Source: Iris pallida
Lineage: Eukaryota; Streptophyta; Magnoliopsida; Asparagales; Iridaceae
Direction of reading: 5' to 3'
NCBI GenBank assembly: GCA_029216955.1
Contig: JANAVB010004031.1
Span: 186,001 to 250,000, forward strand
Length of the DNA stretch: 64,000 nt
This document shows positions 1-9,834 of the stretch, in pieces (positions within the stretch are counted from its first letter, which is position 1; each line of letters starts with the position of its first letter). A model generated the notes under the pieces. It saw only the letters and a program-made list of their open reading frames with translations, was not told where the DNA came from and did no database searches. A program made the position numbers and the translations under genes.

Positions 1-240
1 TATTGAGCTTATGGATAGCAATTTGAGGATCTAGTCCCGACATATCTTCATAGCTGCAGGCGAATACGTCAATGTATTCTCTAATGAGCTGGATCAAGTC
101 TTGTTTGTCTGCTTCAGAGAGACGTTTGCTGATAAAGATTGGCCTTGGAGAAGCCTCGTCTCCAATGTCGATTTGGATTAGCTCATCCTCAGTGGTTGGT
201 TCACGTTGTTCGAAGCGAAACTCCTATTGAGTATCCATCC
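1..240 (-). pseudogene. Element A, pre-RT segment (N-terminal to reverse transcriptase)
   Basis: The minus strand is open here for about 65 codons. It contains the run ending LIQLIREYIDVFACSYEDM, the conserved block just upstream of RT in Tat-lineage pol polyproteins. Element B has the same block near 34500-34620. The reading continues off the left edge, so RT proper is not visible. I see no stop inside this piece, although the sequence just to its right (240-450) is broken and carries a duplication. Confidence 0.8.
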
Positions 241-463
241 ATTGTGCCCAAGGCTCTTCTTCATAAGCCTCGGTAAAGTCACTATTGTCATCATCTTCAG
301 TTGTCACCATATTGATAGATAGAGTCAGTTGATGAACTTCCCCTATGCTGGAGTCTGAGTCCCATGAAGCAGAATCGGAAGAATGAGATCGTATTTAAGG
401 TTTACGTTGTTCGAAGCGAAGCTCCCATTGAGTATCCATCTATTGTGCTCAAGGCTCTTCTTC
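209..463. repeat. Imperfect direct duplication of a ~60-bp segment
   Basis: The segment beginning ACGTTGTTCGAAGCGAA at about 209 is repeated at about 403 with a few substitutions, a spacing near 194 bp. Both copies continue through the GAGTATCCATC and AAGGCTCTTCTTC blocks. The duplicated piece lies in the linker between the G-patch-like segment and RT of element A. Element B has one copy of the corresponding sequence (near 34400), so this looks like a local duplication in A. Confidence 0.7.
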
Positions 464-922
464 GTCTGATTTAGATCTATCTGGGGTTTTGTTCAGCGTA
501 ATGTAGCCTAACCCATGTCTGGTCTTGTTGTAGTATGGTGATGACTTTCCTTTCGAAGCAGGTATTCGAATAGGAGTACGTCTGTCTTTGCCTCCATTCA
601 ATCTAGACCCAAAATTGTAACCCATTTTTCGTATGATATTTTTGGATTGCTGACTATAACGACGCAGTTGTATTCTTCTACGATCGTCATTTTCCGAATC
701 GTTGTCGAGTATAATTCTTTGATTACGTTCTCTGCTGAAGAGGATTTGATGCTCATCATCATTCCAAGGAGGAACTACCAAAAATAAATTCTGCATTGGT
801 TCGTACTCTATCTCATCTTGAAAAGGTTGAATTACTCCTAAGGTGAGAGGTTCGAACATGTCCAAAATTTCTAAGTAATGTTGTGCATAATAATTGACAT
901 TAGTATACTGCGAATGAGACAT
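449..922 (-). pseudogene. Element A, protease-RT linker with G-patch-like segment
   Basis: A 157-codon open piece on the minus strand. The C-terminal half carries SKNIIRKMGYNFGSRLNGG followed by a glycine-containing stretch with RHGLGY. This resembles the G-patch that sits between protease and RT in many plant Tat elements. The equivalent in element B is at about 34036-34180 (AKNIIQNMGYDI). G-patch domains are glycine-rich RNA- or helicase-contacting modules; their role in retrotransposons is not settled. The N-terminal half is acidic and poorly conserved. The frame differs from that of the protease piece upstream, so at least one frameshift separates them. Confidence 0.65.
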
Positions 923-1275
923 TGCTTTATTGATATTTTCAGTCTCAACAGTTACAACAGCATTTGAAACCTTGGCGACACCGTCAGGTCGATAACAAGA
1001 GGAGGAGAAAGAGAAGGAGTAGGCTTGTTACGACGAAGGTCAATAACAAGAGGCTCGTAAGAGATGAGCTTCCTTTGCTCCTTTTTTTAGTAGGAGGGGT
1101 AAGAGTGATGGTTAGCATCTGAGAGGATGAAGGATGAGAGGTGCGTCCTTTGACTGGAATTACCAAGTCATTGTTCGAGTTATCTTTTTGGTCTTCCTCA
1201 GTGTCCATGGCCAGCACTACCTTCATGTTCTCTTCTTATGTACATTCTAGAGTCTGTATAGTAGGCCTTGATACC

Positions 1276-2016
1276 TCAAAAAGGATTGAGGTCAGCAACT
1301 TCCTTCTTGCTCTCCATTATCATCCATGTACTTGAAGCACTGATGAAGAATGGATGGTTAATGTTATGTTCATGCAACAATGTCCTTCCTAGTAATAGAT
1401 TATAGGAGACGTAGTTCTCAATCACATAGCAGGTGATTTTTGTACGAAAATTTCCAATTTGGACTCTCAGGCAGATTTTTTTCAAGCGGTTTACTCTTCC
1501 CAGAATTGAATCCAAGAATATTTGTAACTGTTGTTGAGAGATTGTGGATTAAAATCTTTAGAGAATCCAGCAAAGTCTTTGGGATTATGTGAGTGCGGAC
1601 CCGGGATCGACAAGGATGGGATCTACCCTCATTGTGTCGACTTACCCAGTAAAGTAAAGAGGTCGATTGTGTCGATTGTCCTCCAACAGTATGTCATCCT
1701 TGGTGAAGGTAATATTTGGCATAATCTCTATAATAGTATGACATTGAAGGCAAGCTACTGGCTCTTCATCAGCCTTCTTGAGATGTGCAAGACAAGCATT
1801 AGCTAGCATCAGGGCTTCGCTTAATGTTTCTCGAGTTTCCTTCGAGAGACGAAGGAGCTCAAAGATCGACAGTCTTGCTGGAGTATTGGCTAGTTGAGCC
1901 AATATGTCCAAGTTATATAGTTTTTGAAGGCCCAGCAGTGGGGTCTTCTTCAAGTTCTTGTCAAACTGAACCTGTTGCTTGCCTTTATTAGCTGGTGTTA
2001 GCTTAGAAGGACCCAA
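1276..2016 (-). pseudogene. Element A, retroviral-type aspartic protease region
   Basis: The piece 2016-1642 carries the pre-protease block (HNRPLYFTG at its end), shared with elements B and C. The catalytic motif is visible just after it at about 1595 as VDPGSAL, followed by a stop. The protease C-terminal half (IGNFRTKITCYVIENYVSYN, then LLLG and LHE) is in 1515-1276. Together these make a pepsin-fold retrotransposon protease of normal size that is broken by stops and at least one frameshift. Its role would have been to cleave the Gag-Pol polyprotein. Confidence 0.7.
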
Positions 2017-2341
2017 GTCAGCTGGTGGAGCTGATCTTGGAGGAGCATCAGAAACAAGAGGGGGTGTGACAACTTCATTCTCTTAACTATCTGGGTAATC
2101 TCTAAGGTAGAGTCTACCAGATCTAGTACCAGTCAAGACTTCTTCTTTGGGAGCGGGTGAGAGTGAAACCATGTTACAGGTTCTTACTCGTGCTTTGCTC
2201 TTTGAGGATTTCTTTTTCTGATGGAGAATTGTGTGATCTATCCTGAATTCCAATCCAACACGAGACCTATTATTTTGGAGTTGTAAAGATAAGGGTATCG
2301 GAGATCCCTTTCAATTGTTCAAGCATGTGGCTTTCTAAAAG

Positions 2342-2944
2342 TCATATTCCATCTTTATTATCAACTCCTGAGGTTGCTGACTGTATCGATAGAATTCGGG
2401 CCGATAGTTGACTTTCGATATTGACGAAGTAGTCTCTGAAAGATGCAGATCTTGTCGGAATGAAAGTAGTCTTCAAAGTACGAACACGGCCATCAAGCGC
2501 AGAGTGCTCACTTGAAGTCATGTTACATGATTTGTATTTGACTGACTTCTTTTCTTTGATAGAAGAAACAGACGTCTTCTGTTCAAATTTTCTAACAAGG
2601 TCTAGATGGACCCACATGATCTCGCCTTTAGCTGTTGATAGTGGCACCAAACTGTCATTTTGTGCTGACGGGAGGTTGACAATCTCCATAGCTGCCTTCG
2701 GAATCGAAACAACACCATTAGGAACTAACTAAGGAACGAAGCATCCAAATTGTAAAGAGACGACATTAGCTGTCAATGTCTTCTCATCCTTTCGGATGGT
2801 GATTGCTTTAGCGTTGATTAACTCCTGGATTTTTTCTTTGAGCACATAGCATACCCTGGTTGGATGTTCGAGAAGCCTGTGATAGACACAATATTTAGGA
2901 TTGTCAGTTTTATCTACTTCATCTAGTCGTTTGATTTTTGACAA
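2342..2944 (-). pseudogene. Element A, C-terminal Gag with CHHC knuckle and conserved linker
   Basis: At 2944-2729 the minus strand carries KYCVYHRLLEHPTRVC, a C-x2-H-x4-H-x4-C knuckle, then a helix-like KEKIQELI. The next piece (2689-2342) begins MEIVNLPSAQNDSLVPLS and continues GEIMWVHLDLV, matching the equivalent linkers in B (32290-32400) and C (42975-43090). The pieces share a frame, separated by a stop near 2729. Such knuckles bind RNA or metal in Gag nucleocapsid. The CHHC ligand set is a variant of the usual CCHC and is kept in B. Confidence 0.75.
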
Positions 2945-3037
2945 TTAAAGTTTATTGCTTTTGATTAAGAAATCGAAGATGCTCATGATGTTGTCGTCGT
3001 CGAAGGAATACTCTCCCTTAGGTCATGGTGCTACCCT

Positions 3038-3650
3038 CTATGGAGGTGTTGCCGTTGTAGTTGCTGACTGGCCTATATTGATAGCTAAGGCTTCTTTGCC
3101 TTTACAATTGTTTTGGTGACTACCACTGCTGGTAGCAAGGTGCTTATTTTTATCCAGATTAGGCATCGGAATGCCTAGTTGCTTGAACTTCTCAGCACTG
3201 TCTTCGGCTGCTCTGGCACTTACTATGAAGGAACTCCAATCTTGAAATTGTGTTGGTCCCGTCCACATGCTAACTATAGGTAACAACTTTGATTAGCATG
3301 TATCTATCGTCAATGCGTCCAGAGTACCCAGAGGAATTTTGAGTGTCTCTCGTCGGAAGCATTCGATGAAACGTTCAACTATTTCATTAGACTTCTGTTT
3401 GATTTTCGTAAGGGTGGATATGGTCATGTCATGAGTCCCTTCATAGAATCGTTCCAGGAATATTTGTTTCAATACTGCAAAGGAAGTTATGCAACCATCT
3501 GGTAGACTTCAGTACTAGTCATAGGCAACACCCGCTAAGCATTCGACAAAAACTCTGGTAAGTAGAGCATCATTTGTTGCAGATGGTCAGTCATCATCTC
3601 AAAATGATTGATATACTGACTTGGTGATGTGCTGTCGTCGAATAGCATTA
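3038..3650 (-). pseudogene. Element A, Gag capsid-like core
   Basis: Translation of the minus strand across this block, with frame changes, gives the Retrotrans_gag-type pattern: SLPDGCITSF, FLERFYEG, then TKIKQKSNEIVERFIECFRR. Element B has the same pattern at 31480-31670. The last open piece (3286-3038) carries WSSFI, as in element C at 42440. This is the capsid part of Gag. Several stops and indels are present (for example near 3285 and 3540), so no intact protein can be made. Confidence 0.65.
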
Positions 3651-4549
3651 TGGTCGGCGGCATGTATTTTGGTGGGAATAGAACTTCCTTTTATTCTGCA
3701 GGATAGGGTTGCTTGATCCCAAACTTTTGTAGTCCCTCCTTCTGTTTGAAAGCTTCAAACTAATTTCGTAGAAGCTTGACTGCCTCAAGGGGATCTCCTG
3801 ATACTTGAGGAGCAACAGATTGATTTGAAGGATTGGGAGGTGGAACTGCGTTATAAGCACCACCCCCAGCACCAGAATGACTTGGAGTAGCATGTGCTTG
3901 AAGGTGCATGACGTCCGAGACGGTAGTGTTTGGAAGAGGTTGTGCTCCAAGACCAGTGTTAATAGGTATGGAGCCTACTGCGTGTTCTTAGGTTGGAATT
4001 GGATTCACAACCAGTGGAACAGCATGTTGTGTCATAATTACCGCGTGCATGCTTGTAACCATGTCAGCCATATCTTTTAGGTTGGCCTCTAGAGCAGCGA
4101 TTCTTTGCTTTTGACTTGTAGAACTGGAAGCGACTTGCTCTTCTTTCATTACGTAAGCTGACACTTCTCTCGATACAGAAGATGAGCTTGTAGATAAGAT
4201 GGTCTGATCAGAGTCTTCACTATCAGCGTCGAAGACTAGCAGACTGCTACCCCTAGGGTAGGAATCAGGAAGATTTCTTTAACCGAGGAAGTCCTGGTTG
4301 GAATTAGAAAGATTCTTTTGACCGCAGAAATCTCGGTTTCTCAACCTTATATTTTAGTAGACCCCTTCAGTAGAGTCTGGGATCTGACTGCAGATTTGTC
4401 GCCCTGAAGGTCATGATGAATTACATCTCGGGCATCTTTTACCCCCAATGCTGTGAGATGGCAAGTTAATTGAAGTAAATAGCAGTTCATCTTCATCCAC
4501 CATGATTACATTAGGAGATCGTGAGTGATTAGGAGGTCAAGAGTAGTTC

Positions 4550-5757
4550 AAACGATTAAACACCACCTATTTTTCTAGTTTGCAACAGCACTTGACGTCG
4601 ACTTCATGTGAATGATAGTGACGTTTATCATATGTGAACATATCATCGTCAACTATAAGATCATTTTAGGAAAGCCAGCGTAATTCAAGCGGTCAAACAC
4701 AGACCGTTTGGCTGTCTTGCAGCAACACTTGATTATAATTTCATGATACTGGTTACAGTAATGTTCAGTCTTTGGAGTCATCGCTACACAAGATGCACTT
4801 GTTGTATTCCGCTTTTGTAAAATAAGTTTGCGGAGATCAGATACATGATAAGAAGATAGAGAAGGAGGAGGACTCTGTCTCGTTACATTGTAGGGATACG
4901 AAGAAGTAGAAGGCAGACTATGCCTTAATACATTAGGAATATGATTCCTATTCCTAAGCTTTTGTGTTCCCTGCGTGTACAGAGCAGTACTAAGTTCATT
5001 AGCGTAAGTGAATGGGTACTGACTCTTAGAAGCCTTCACTATGTGCGAATTAGTGATTGGCGTCGACTATACTGGAGTCTTCTGGCACGCCATCTGATTC
5101 GTTTCTATTCGGCGCCTATTGAGATAGGCGCGTATGTCAGCTTCTGGCCCCACTTGGTTGTTGGTCTGTGACACTTGTAATCTTTCCTGTTATGTTCTTG
5201 ATATGCACAGAGTAGGGAAGTCATGATGCTGACCTGATTGGCACGGAGAAGCCTGGTGCCAATCAGATTGTTGTGGAGTAGGCAAGATGTTTTGATACTC
5301 TATGCGTATTGGAACAATGCATTTGGCACGACGCCTATGGGCAGAAGGAAGTGAACTCTTAATAGAACCTACTTTCTGGAAAGTAGAGTTCTTGTTCAGA
5401 GATGCAGCTTTGGCACTGACTGACACAGATGTGTAATCAAGTGGGTTTTTCGCCAAGTCTAGGACTGGAAAAGAGTGAGGAATGGCCATAAGGCACTTTC
5501 CCTTATATTGAGTAGTAGTAGCAGCAACTAGCAAGGCATTGGACTTTGGAGTCCAAATGGCACGCGCCTTATTCTTGGCAGCAGCAGTGGTGGCGCGAAT
5601 GGCAAAAGTGCGCTTGGTACCCCCTGCGCCAATCAAATGTTCATAAGCAGTTTGGTCGAATTCGACGACCAAGGTCTCTGGCATCGTACCGACCGACGCA
5701 GCATCGCATTGAGTTGTCACCTTCTCATCGAAGAAAAAAGTCGTCCCCAGTAGAGTA
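4550..5757 (-). pseudogene. Element A, ORF1 (5' frame between primer site and Gag)
   Basis: Downstream of the primer site the minus strand reads STLLGTTFFFDEKV and then LVVEFDQTAYEHLI, matching the start of the corresponding frame in B (18147 on) and C (39969 on). Near its end (about 4780-4655) it has IIIKCCCKTAKRSVFDRLNY. A second copy of the same motif, with a stop inside, lies at about 4605-4545 (VKCCCKLEK then VFNRLNY). No named domain is recognised. The position matches the extra ORF known upstream of gag in Ogre elements. Two open pieces (5720-5190, 5039-4653) share a frame and are separated by stops. Confidence 0.6.
5739..5757 (-). promoter_or_regulatory. Element A, degenerate tRNA primer-binding site
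   Basis: On the minus strand the sequence CTACTCTACTGGGGACGAC follows the LTR end. It aligns to the TGGCGACTCTGCTGGGGA site of element C and the TGGCGACTCTACTGGAGA site of element B, with the first bases decayed. This class of primer site is typical of Tat/Ogre elements, for which tRNA-Arg is the usually cited primer. Confidence 0.6.
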
Positions 5758-5764
5758 GAACTTT

Positions 5765-6590
5765 TGTTTGCAAAAATAAAAGTTTAAATACAAACTAAGA
5801 AAAGAAGAAAAGTATAATTGATTTTTGGGAAAGTACAACTATAGGAATCTGATCAGAAGACAATCACTTTATCCTTTGGACTAAGCGATCTCGGAGGAAA
5901 AAAAGCTCTTGAACGTGTTGCAGCAACTTTTCAGGCGATTATGATTATTAGTGATGCTTGGAAAGTGATTTTAAACCCTATTTACAGAGTTTTGGAATAA
6001 CTGTCAAATAGTTATCATAATTGGCGCGCAGGCTGATTCTGTACTGGTTGGCACACAATCATCCAGTCGCGCGAACGGATGGCTTAACTGTATATGTCGC
6101 ATGGCATTCTGTGAGAGAAGTGCGCTTGGTCATGGACAGTGTTGCATGTGCGTTCTTCGATATTAGCGGCATGCGCACCACATCATCTAACTGCTTCTGG
6201 ATGATGATTAATTGATTGGCGCCAATACATGAATAGCGCGATCCATTGATTGGCACCAACTGTCAATTGGCGCTAACTGTGGAAAATACTGAGTAGGAAG
6301 AGTTTAATCATTTCGCGCCATTGATGAATGGCATAGAGAAACAAACAGTCGTCATTATAACGAGTCTGACAAAATCTTCTCAAGCGTTGCGCGCTCGGGA
6401 TTCGAAGAGATTTTTATCGACTGACGTATTGTCAGTCATCATGACTAGCAACCTAGCTTCTCGAGGAAGATTGCCATGTGGCAGTCCGCACGATCTGATG
6501 GTGGCGCAAATTGGCGTTGGACGCCATTAGGCATTGGGCGTCATCTGATGAATTAGTCCCAACACTATTTGTGAATGGCACGATGCACTG
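5765..6590 (-). repeat. Element A, 5' LTR (minus orientation)
   Basis: The minus-strand LTR ends in GCAAACA at 5765, the same terminal bases as the LTR end of element C. A TATA-like TGTAAATAGGG lies near 5980 on the minus strand. The U3 part (about 6000-6590) is unusually rich in TTGGCGC and TGGCACC words in both orientations. The right end is not defined; about 6590 is where sequence matching the inside of a TRIM begins. Confidence 0.55.
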
Positions 6591-6599
6591 TCTTGATAT

Positions 6600-6861
6600 A
6601 TTTTAAGCTTCTACACGCATGAACGTTCAGCTACCATCTGTCTCAAACCAGTTAGCACTGCCCAAATCCGCCTGTAACCATGGGCTTTGACACCACTTGT
6701 TGGGAACGCGGTGTGACCCGAACCAGAAGTTGGCCCATGAGATGCGATATTGAATTGGGCCCACACGCTTTAAAAGAGAATTCTCATGTAAGACCTAAAC
6801 CAATTTCAATTATCTACACCTCATGATCCCACCTCCTACCCGATGTGGGACCAAATTAACA
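6600..6861 (-). mobile_element. Truncated TRIM element (one LTR plus primer site)
   Basis: An LTR of 164 bp (6861 to 6698, minus orientation) starts TGTTAATTTGGTCCCACATC and ends CGCGTTCCCAACA. It is followed two bases later by TGGTGTCAAAGCCCA (6695-6681), a variant of the initiator-Met primer site TGGTATCAGAGCC. About 80 bp of non-coding interior follow before element A sequence begins. The tiny LTR, primer site and lack of coding sequence fit a TRIM (terminal-repeat retrotransposon in miniature). The other LTR is missing, probably lost when element A inserted. Confidence 0.75.
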
Positions 6862-6904
6862 ACTCAGTTGTCACCTCCCTTTTTTAGCGCTCAACCAGAA
6901 ACGA

Positions 6905-7880
6905 GATACAATCCAACACGGTCTGGGCCCGGTCCGGTCAAATTCGGTCTAGGTCAGCCCGAGCACTCCGCGGGTCCGAACTGAGTTAGACTTTTCGAAC
7001 CGGTAGCCCATCCCGGCCCGATATGACCGCGAGTCTGGGCCGGTTAAACCCGGTAAACCCGGTCGGTCCGACCTCGACCGGCTCGGTTTGGACCTTTTTT
7101 TGTGTGTGACCGTGTGAAGTCCCAAAAGACCAAAATAGCCTTTTTAAGGACTATTTTAAGCACATTTTTGTTATTTTGCTAAAACTGACCAAAAATATCC
7201 TTATAATAAAACATTTTGAAGGTATTAGGGGTAATTTTGCACAAAAATTCCTATAAATAGGCCATAAATATTAAAAATTAATCACACCAATTTTTTTTTT
7301 CTCTTACAATATTTACAAGCAACCTAGTGTAAAAAGCTATTTAATATCATTGATAATGATCAACTGCCACAACAACGACAAGATCAGTAACCGCAACCCG
7401 CATTTGCAACCTCAACACGCTCCGCAACAAGAGCTGGAATCAAATTCGAACATTTGGCATCATTTCAACGGAGTATACAATGAGCGTAAAGGTAGCGATA
7501 TAGAAAAAAGAATACTCCACTAAAGTTCCTGTTGAATGTTTGTATTGTACGAAACGAATCAAATGTACCATAGCTCTGCTACAGGAAAGCTACGCAAGCA
7601 TCTGAAAATTTACGTGTTACAATTTTTTAATTTTATAACATTTTTTTTCTTGTTTGAAAAATTGGGCCGACCTAAAGCCAACCCTGAACATGCTCGGCCC
7701 AGACCCTGTTCAGCCTGGTCCGCCCAAGATCAAGCCATGGTCCGGGCTGGGTTTGGATTTTTTTTCAATCCGGACCGGCTCAGCCCAGTTTTCCATTCAA
7801 TCTGAGCCCGGTCCGGCCTAGGCCCGGTCAAACCCGATCAACACTAGGCACGGGCCGGCCCAGCTAGGCCCACCTCACCC
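6905..7880 (+). mobile_element. Internally deleted hAT-type DNA transposon relic
   Basis: The flanks are packed with GGGCCCGG/CCGGCCC words on the left (about 6920-7090) and right (about 7670-7870), the usual subterminal composition of plant hAT elements. Between them is a short leader and a BED-finger remnant. The right terminus may be the ATCAACACTA near 7843, but I could not match a left terminal inverted repeat or an 8-bp target duplication, so the limits are approximate. Most of the transposase, including the catalytic core and dimerisation region, is absent. Confidence 0.6.
7440..7625 (+). pseudogene. BED zinc-finger fragment of a hAT transposase
   Basis: The plus strand encodes NIWHHFNGVYNERKGSDI, then VECLYCTKRIKC in one frame and HSSATGKLRKHLK in another. 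This is the BED-finger order (aromatic-H-x-F, C-x2-C, H-x4-H) found at the N-terminus of plant hAT transposases. It is interrupted by a stop near 7521 and a frameshift near 7580. Nothing downstream resembles the rest of a transposase before the GC-rich right flank. Confidence 0.65.
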
Positions 7881-7884
7881 CATG

Positions 7885-8240
7885 AGGTTGGATTCGTATT
7901 TTCTCTGAATATTGATCTTAACCCGACGAATTGACAACGCTACAATTGCAGGCCCTCACAGGAAGCAGATTTGTTGTCCTCTAAATTTGTGTACCAATTA
8001 TATTCTTTTTTATATAAATATAATTTTTGATATCCATAATTATTTATTTTTTAAAATAAAAATTATATGTGTTGTATCTGTTATTCCCGAAACATATCGT
8101 TAGATGGAAATCTCGATCTCTTACAAAGAGAGATGAATGCTCGTTCTCTAATGAGAAACGAGGTTCATGACTCGATCTCAACGATAACACGAGTTGAAGT
8201 CACAGGCCCTAAAGAGAACCGGAGTTGATGAAGGCAATTT
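7885..8240. other. AT-rich spacer, no gene seen
   Basis: The stretch between the hAT relic and the next LTR holds no recognisable coding, RNA or repeat feature. Part of it (about 7985-8080) is very AT-rich. Around 8120-8200 there is a loose direct similarity among CGATCTC-containing words, too weak to call a repeat. Confidence 0.5.
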
Positions 8241-9330
8241 TGCTGGGTTGATGAAGATCACCTTTGCTTAAAGCAAGATTTTTCCTATTACGATCTGCTC
8301 CCAGGAACCAGCAAGTTCAAAAGAACTTCTGGAATGCTCGCTGTCACCTCATTTCACGAACTCGAAGAACTCCAATGGCAATGGCGGCACAGCTCTCTTC
8401 GTCTTTTAATTTTAACGTAAGTCCTCAATGAAGGCACAAAAAGAATATTTATAGAGGAGGGCCAAAACCCTAATCATATTCCTGGTCGTAACTGACGGCG
8501 AAAAGATATGAGCGAATAATGGAAAGATTTGATTGAATTAAATTCAAATCCTACAAAAGATGAATCTGATTAATGGACTCAATCTTTTCATAACCGTTCA
8601 AATCTTCCAATCAGCCACATAAGAAACTGCCTGTGCCTCATAGCCCACTCAACCCGTCAGCCCGCGTTCCAGTGCGTAGCTGCGCAGCAGCACAGACGCG
8701 CAGCCCCGCGTTTGCAGCAGCGCCGCAGCCCGCGTGCCTGCGTAGCAGCATAGACGCGTAGCCCCGCAAACGTGCAGCAGCAGAGCAGCGCAGCCCCTGT
8801 GCAGGCACTGCGCATGCGACTCGCGCAAAAGACTAGCTCATCAACTGCGCACAAGGCGACATGCGCCAATGCTGACGTGCGTTCCTGCGCGTAGCTGCGC
8901 AGCACCGTCGGCGCGCAGTCCCGCAAGCGCGCAGCAGCGTCGCAGCCCGCGTGCATGCGCAGCAGCGCAGACGCGCAGCCCCGCAGCTCCTGCGCATGCA
9001 AAGTGCAAAGTGCAAAGTGCGCCAACCCGCGCGCCAATTTGCGCCATTGAGCCCGAGTCCGAGTCGCTAAGCCCCTTCGTGGCTTAGCTCCATAGGAAAA
9101 TAATTCCATGAGCATGACAAAAAGCATTAATGCTTCTTTGTTGGATTAGCCTTCTTTCCACTAAAAAAAATTTTCCCCATGGCACCCATGTGTCTCTCCA
9201 CACCTCATGTGATTCTCTCAACACAAGCAAAAATTTATATATTGATATAACCTATTTGACCTAGACAATGTGGGACTATTTTTCTAGTCTCTAAGGCAAA
9301 AGTACCAATAATTAGGCAAAAATACCAACA
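8241..9330 (-). repeat. Copia-type LTR (solo or fragment), minus orientation
   Basis: Minus-strand reading starts TGTTGGTATTTTTGCC at 9330 and ends near CAACCCAGCA at 8241. It shares with the 3' LTR of element J the AGTCCCACATTG block near the start, a TATA-like CTCTATAAATA (about 8450), and the AACTTGCTGGTTCC and CTTGCTTTAAGC blocks near the end. It is longer than J's LTR because of a GC-rich block at 8640-9100. No primer site or polypurine tract adjoins it, and the flanking pentamers do not match, so solo LTR versus fragment is undecided. Confidence 0.65.
8655..9025. repeat. GC-rich GCGCAGC/GCAGCAG array inside the LTR
   Basis: Imperfect repeats of a unit around GTAGCTGCGCAGCAGC followed by GACGCGCAGCCCCGC recur at roughly 8675, 8735, 8895 and 8960, mixed with CGTGCATGCGC words. 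The block is flanked by ordinary AT-rich LTR sequence. It produces long spurious alanine/cysteine-rich open frames on both strands. A short GTGCAAA triplication (about 9001-9021) sits at its right end. Confidence 0.6.
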
Positions 9331-9825
9331 GTGTCTGTATAAAAAGTGACAGAACTGACACACAAGTTTACGCGACAGCAGATCCGTTCCCGCCCTCACC
9401 TAGCTTGTTGGTTGGAGTCACCTCTAGTTTTGGGTCCACCTACAGCACCGCCCGTAGAAGAAGTGGGGCGGCTCCGGGAGACGCATGCTGGTCGTCCACG
9501 TCGGACCAAGATGCAATCATTCGGATGGTACCGAATTATTGAACACACCTCCACTTTGGATCCCACCAACCGCCATCCATCTTCAATTCAACGCGCCTTT
9601 GCATCCAGCTGAAAAAATTCAAGTACTCGGCATAGAAAGCAAGAAAGAAATTCACAAGAGGTCGCTGTGGGTTCCTTCTCTCTATTTTGTTCGATTTTTT
9701 CGTCACTCCTTTACCAAAAAAAAAAATGACAACACGTGTCCCATTTTTATTTGGTATCGCATGTGCTAGATAGCAGTGTACATACTAGGAGAGCAAATTT
9801 CCCTACATTCATGAACAATGTAGCC
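9331..9825. other. Unassigned sequence, no gene seen
   Basis: About 500 bp between the LTR and the MITE. It is of mixed composition with overlapping short open frames (9346-9612 and 9485-9769, plus strand), neither resembling a known family. I do not support a gene. A gene fragment carried by some element is possible, but nothing in the translations suggests which one. Confidence 0.4.
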
Positions 9826-9834
9826 CACAATTAG

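Larger units (their letters stand above)
1..6590 (-). mobile_element. Element A: decayed Tat/Ogre-like Ty3/Gypsy element, 5' half
   Basis: Read on the minus strand the order is LTR (about 6590-5765), primer site, ORF1, Gag, protease, a linker with a G-patch-like segment, and the first residues before RT at the left window edge. The same order of recognisable segments occurs in element B on the other strand, which supports one element rather than scattered fragments. The coding part changes frame several times and holds many stops, so it is an old inactive copy. RT, RNase H, integrase and the 3' LTR lie outside the window. The right LTR boundary is approximate; it seems to cut into the internal part of a TRIM near 6.59 kb. 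Confidence 0.85.

Noticed and set aside
8657..9127. Ala/Cys/Arg-rich frames on both strands
   Set aside because: They overlap each other in a GC-rich repeat array inside an LTR. No family resemblance.
9346..9769. Possible host gene exon between the LTR and the MITE
   Set aside because: Two overlapping frames, no recognised domain, no splice context or homologous protein that I can name.
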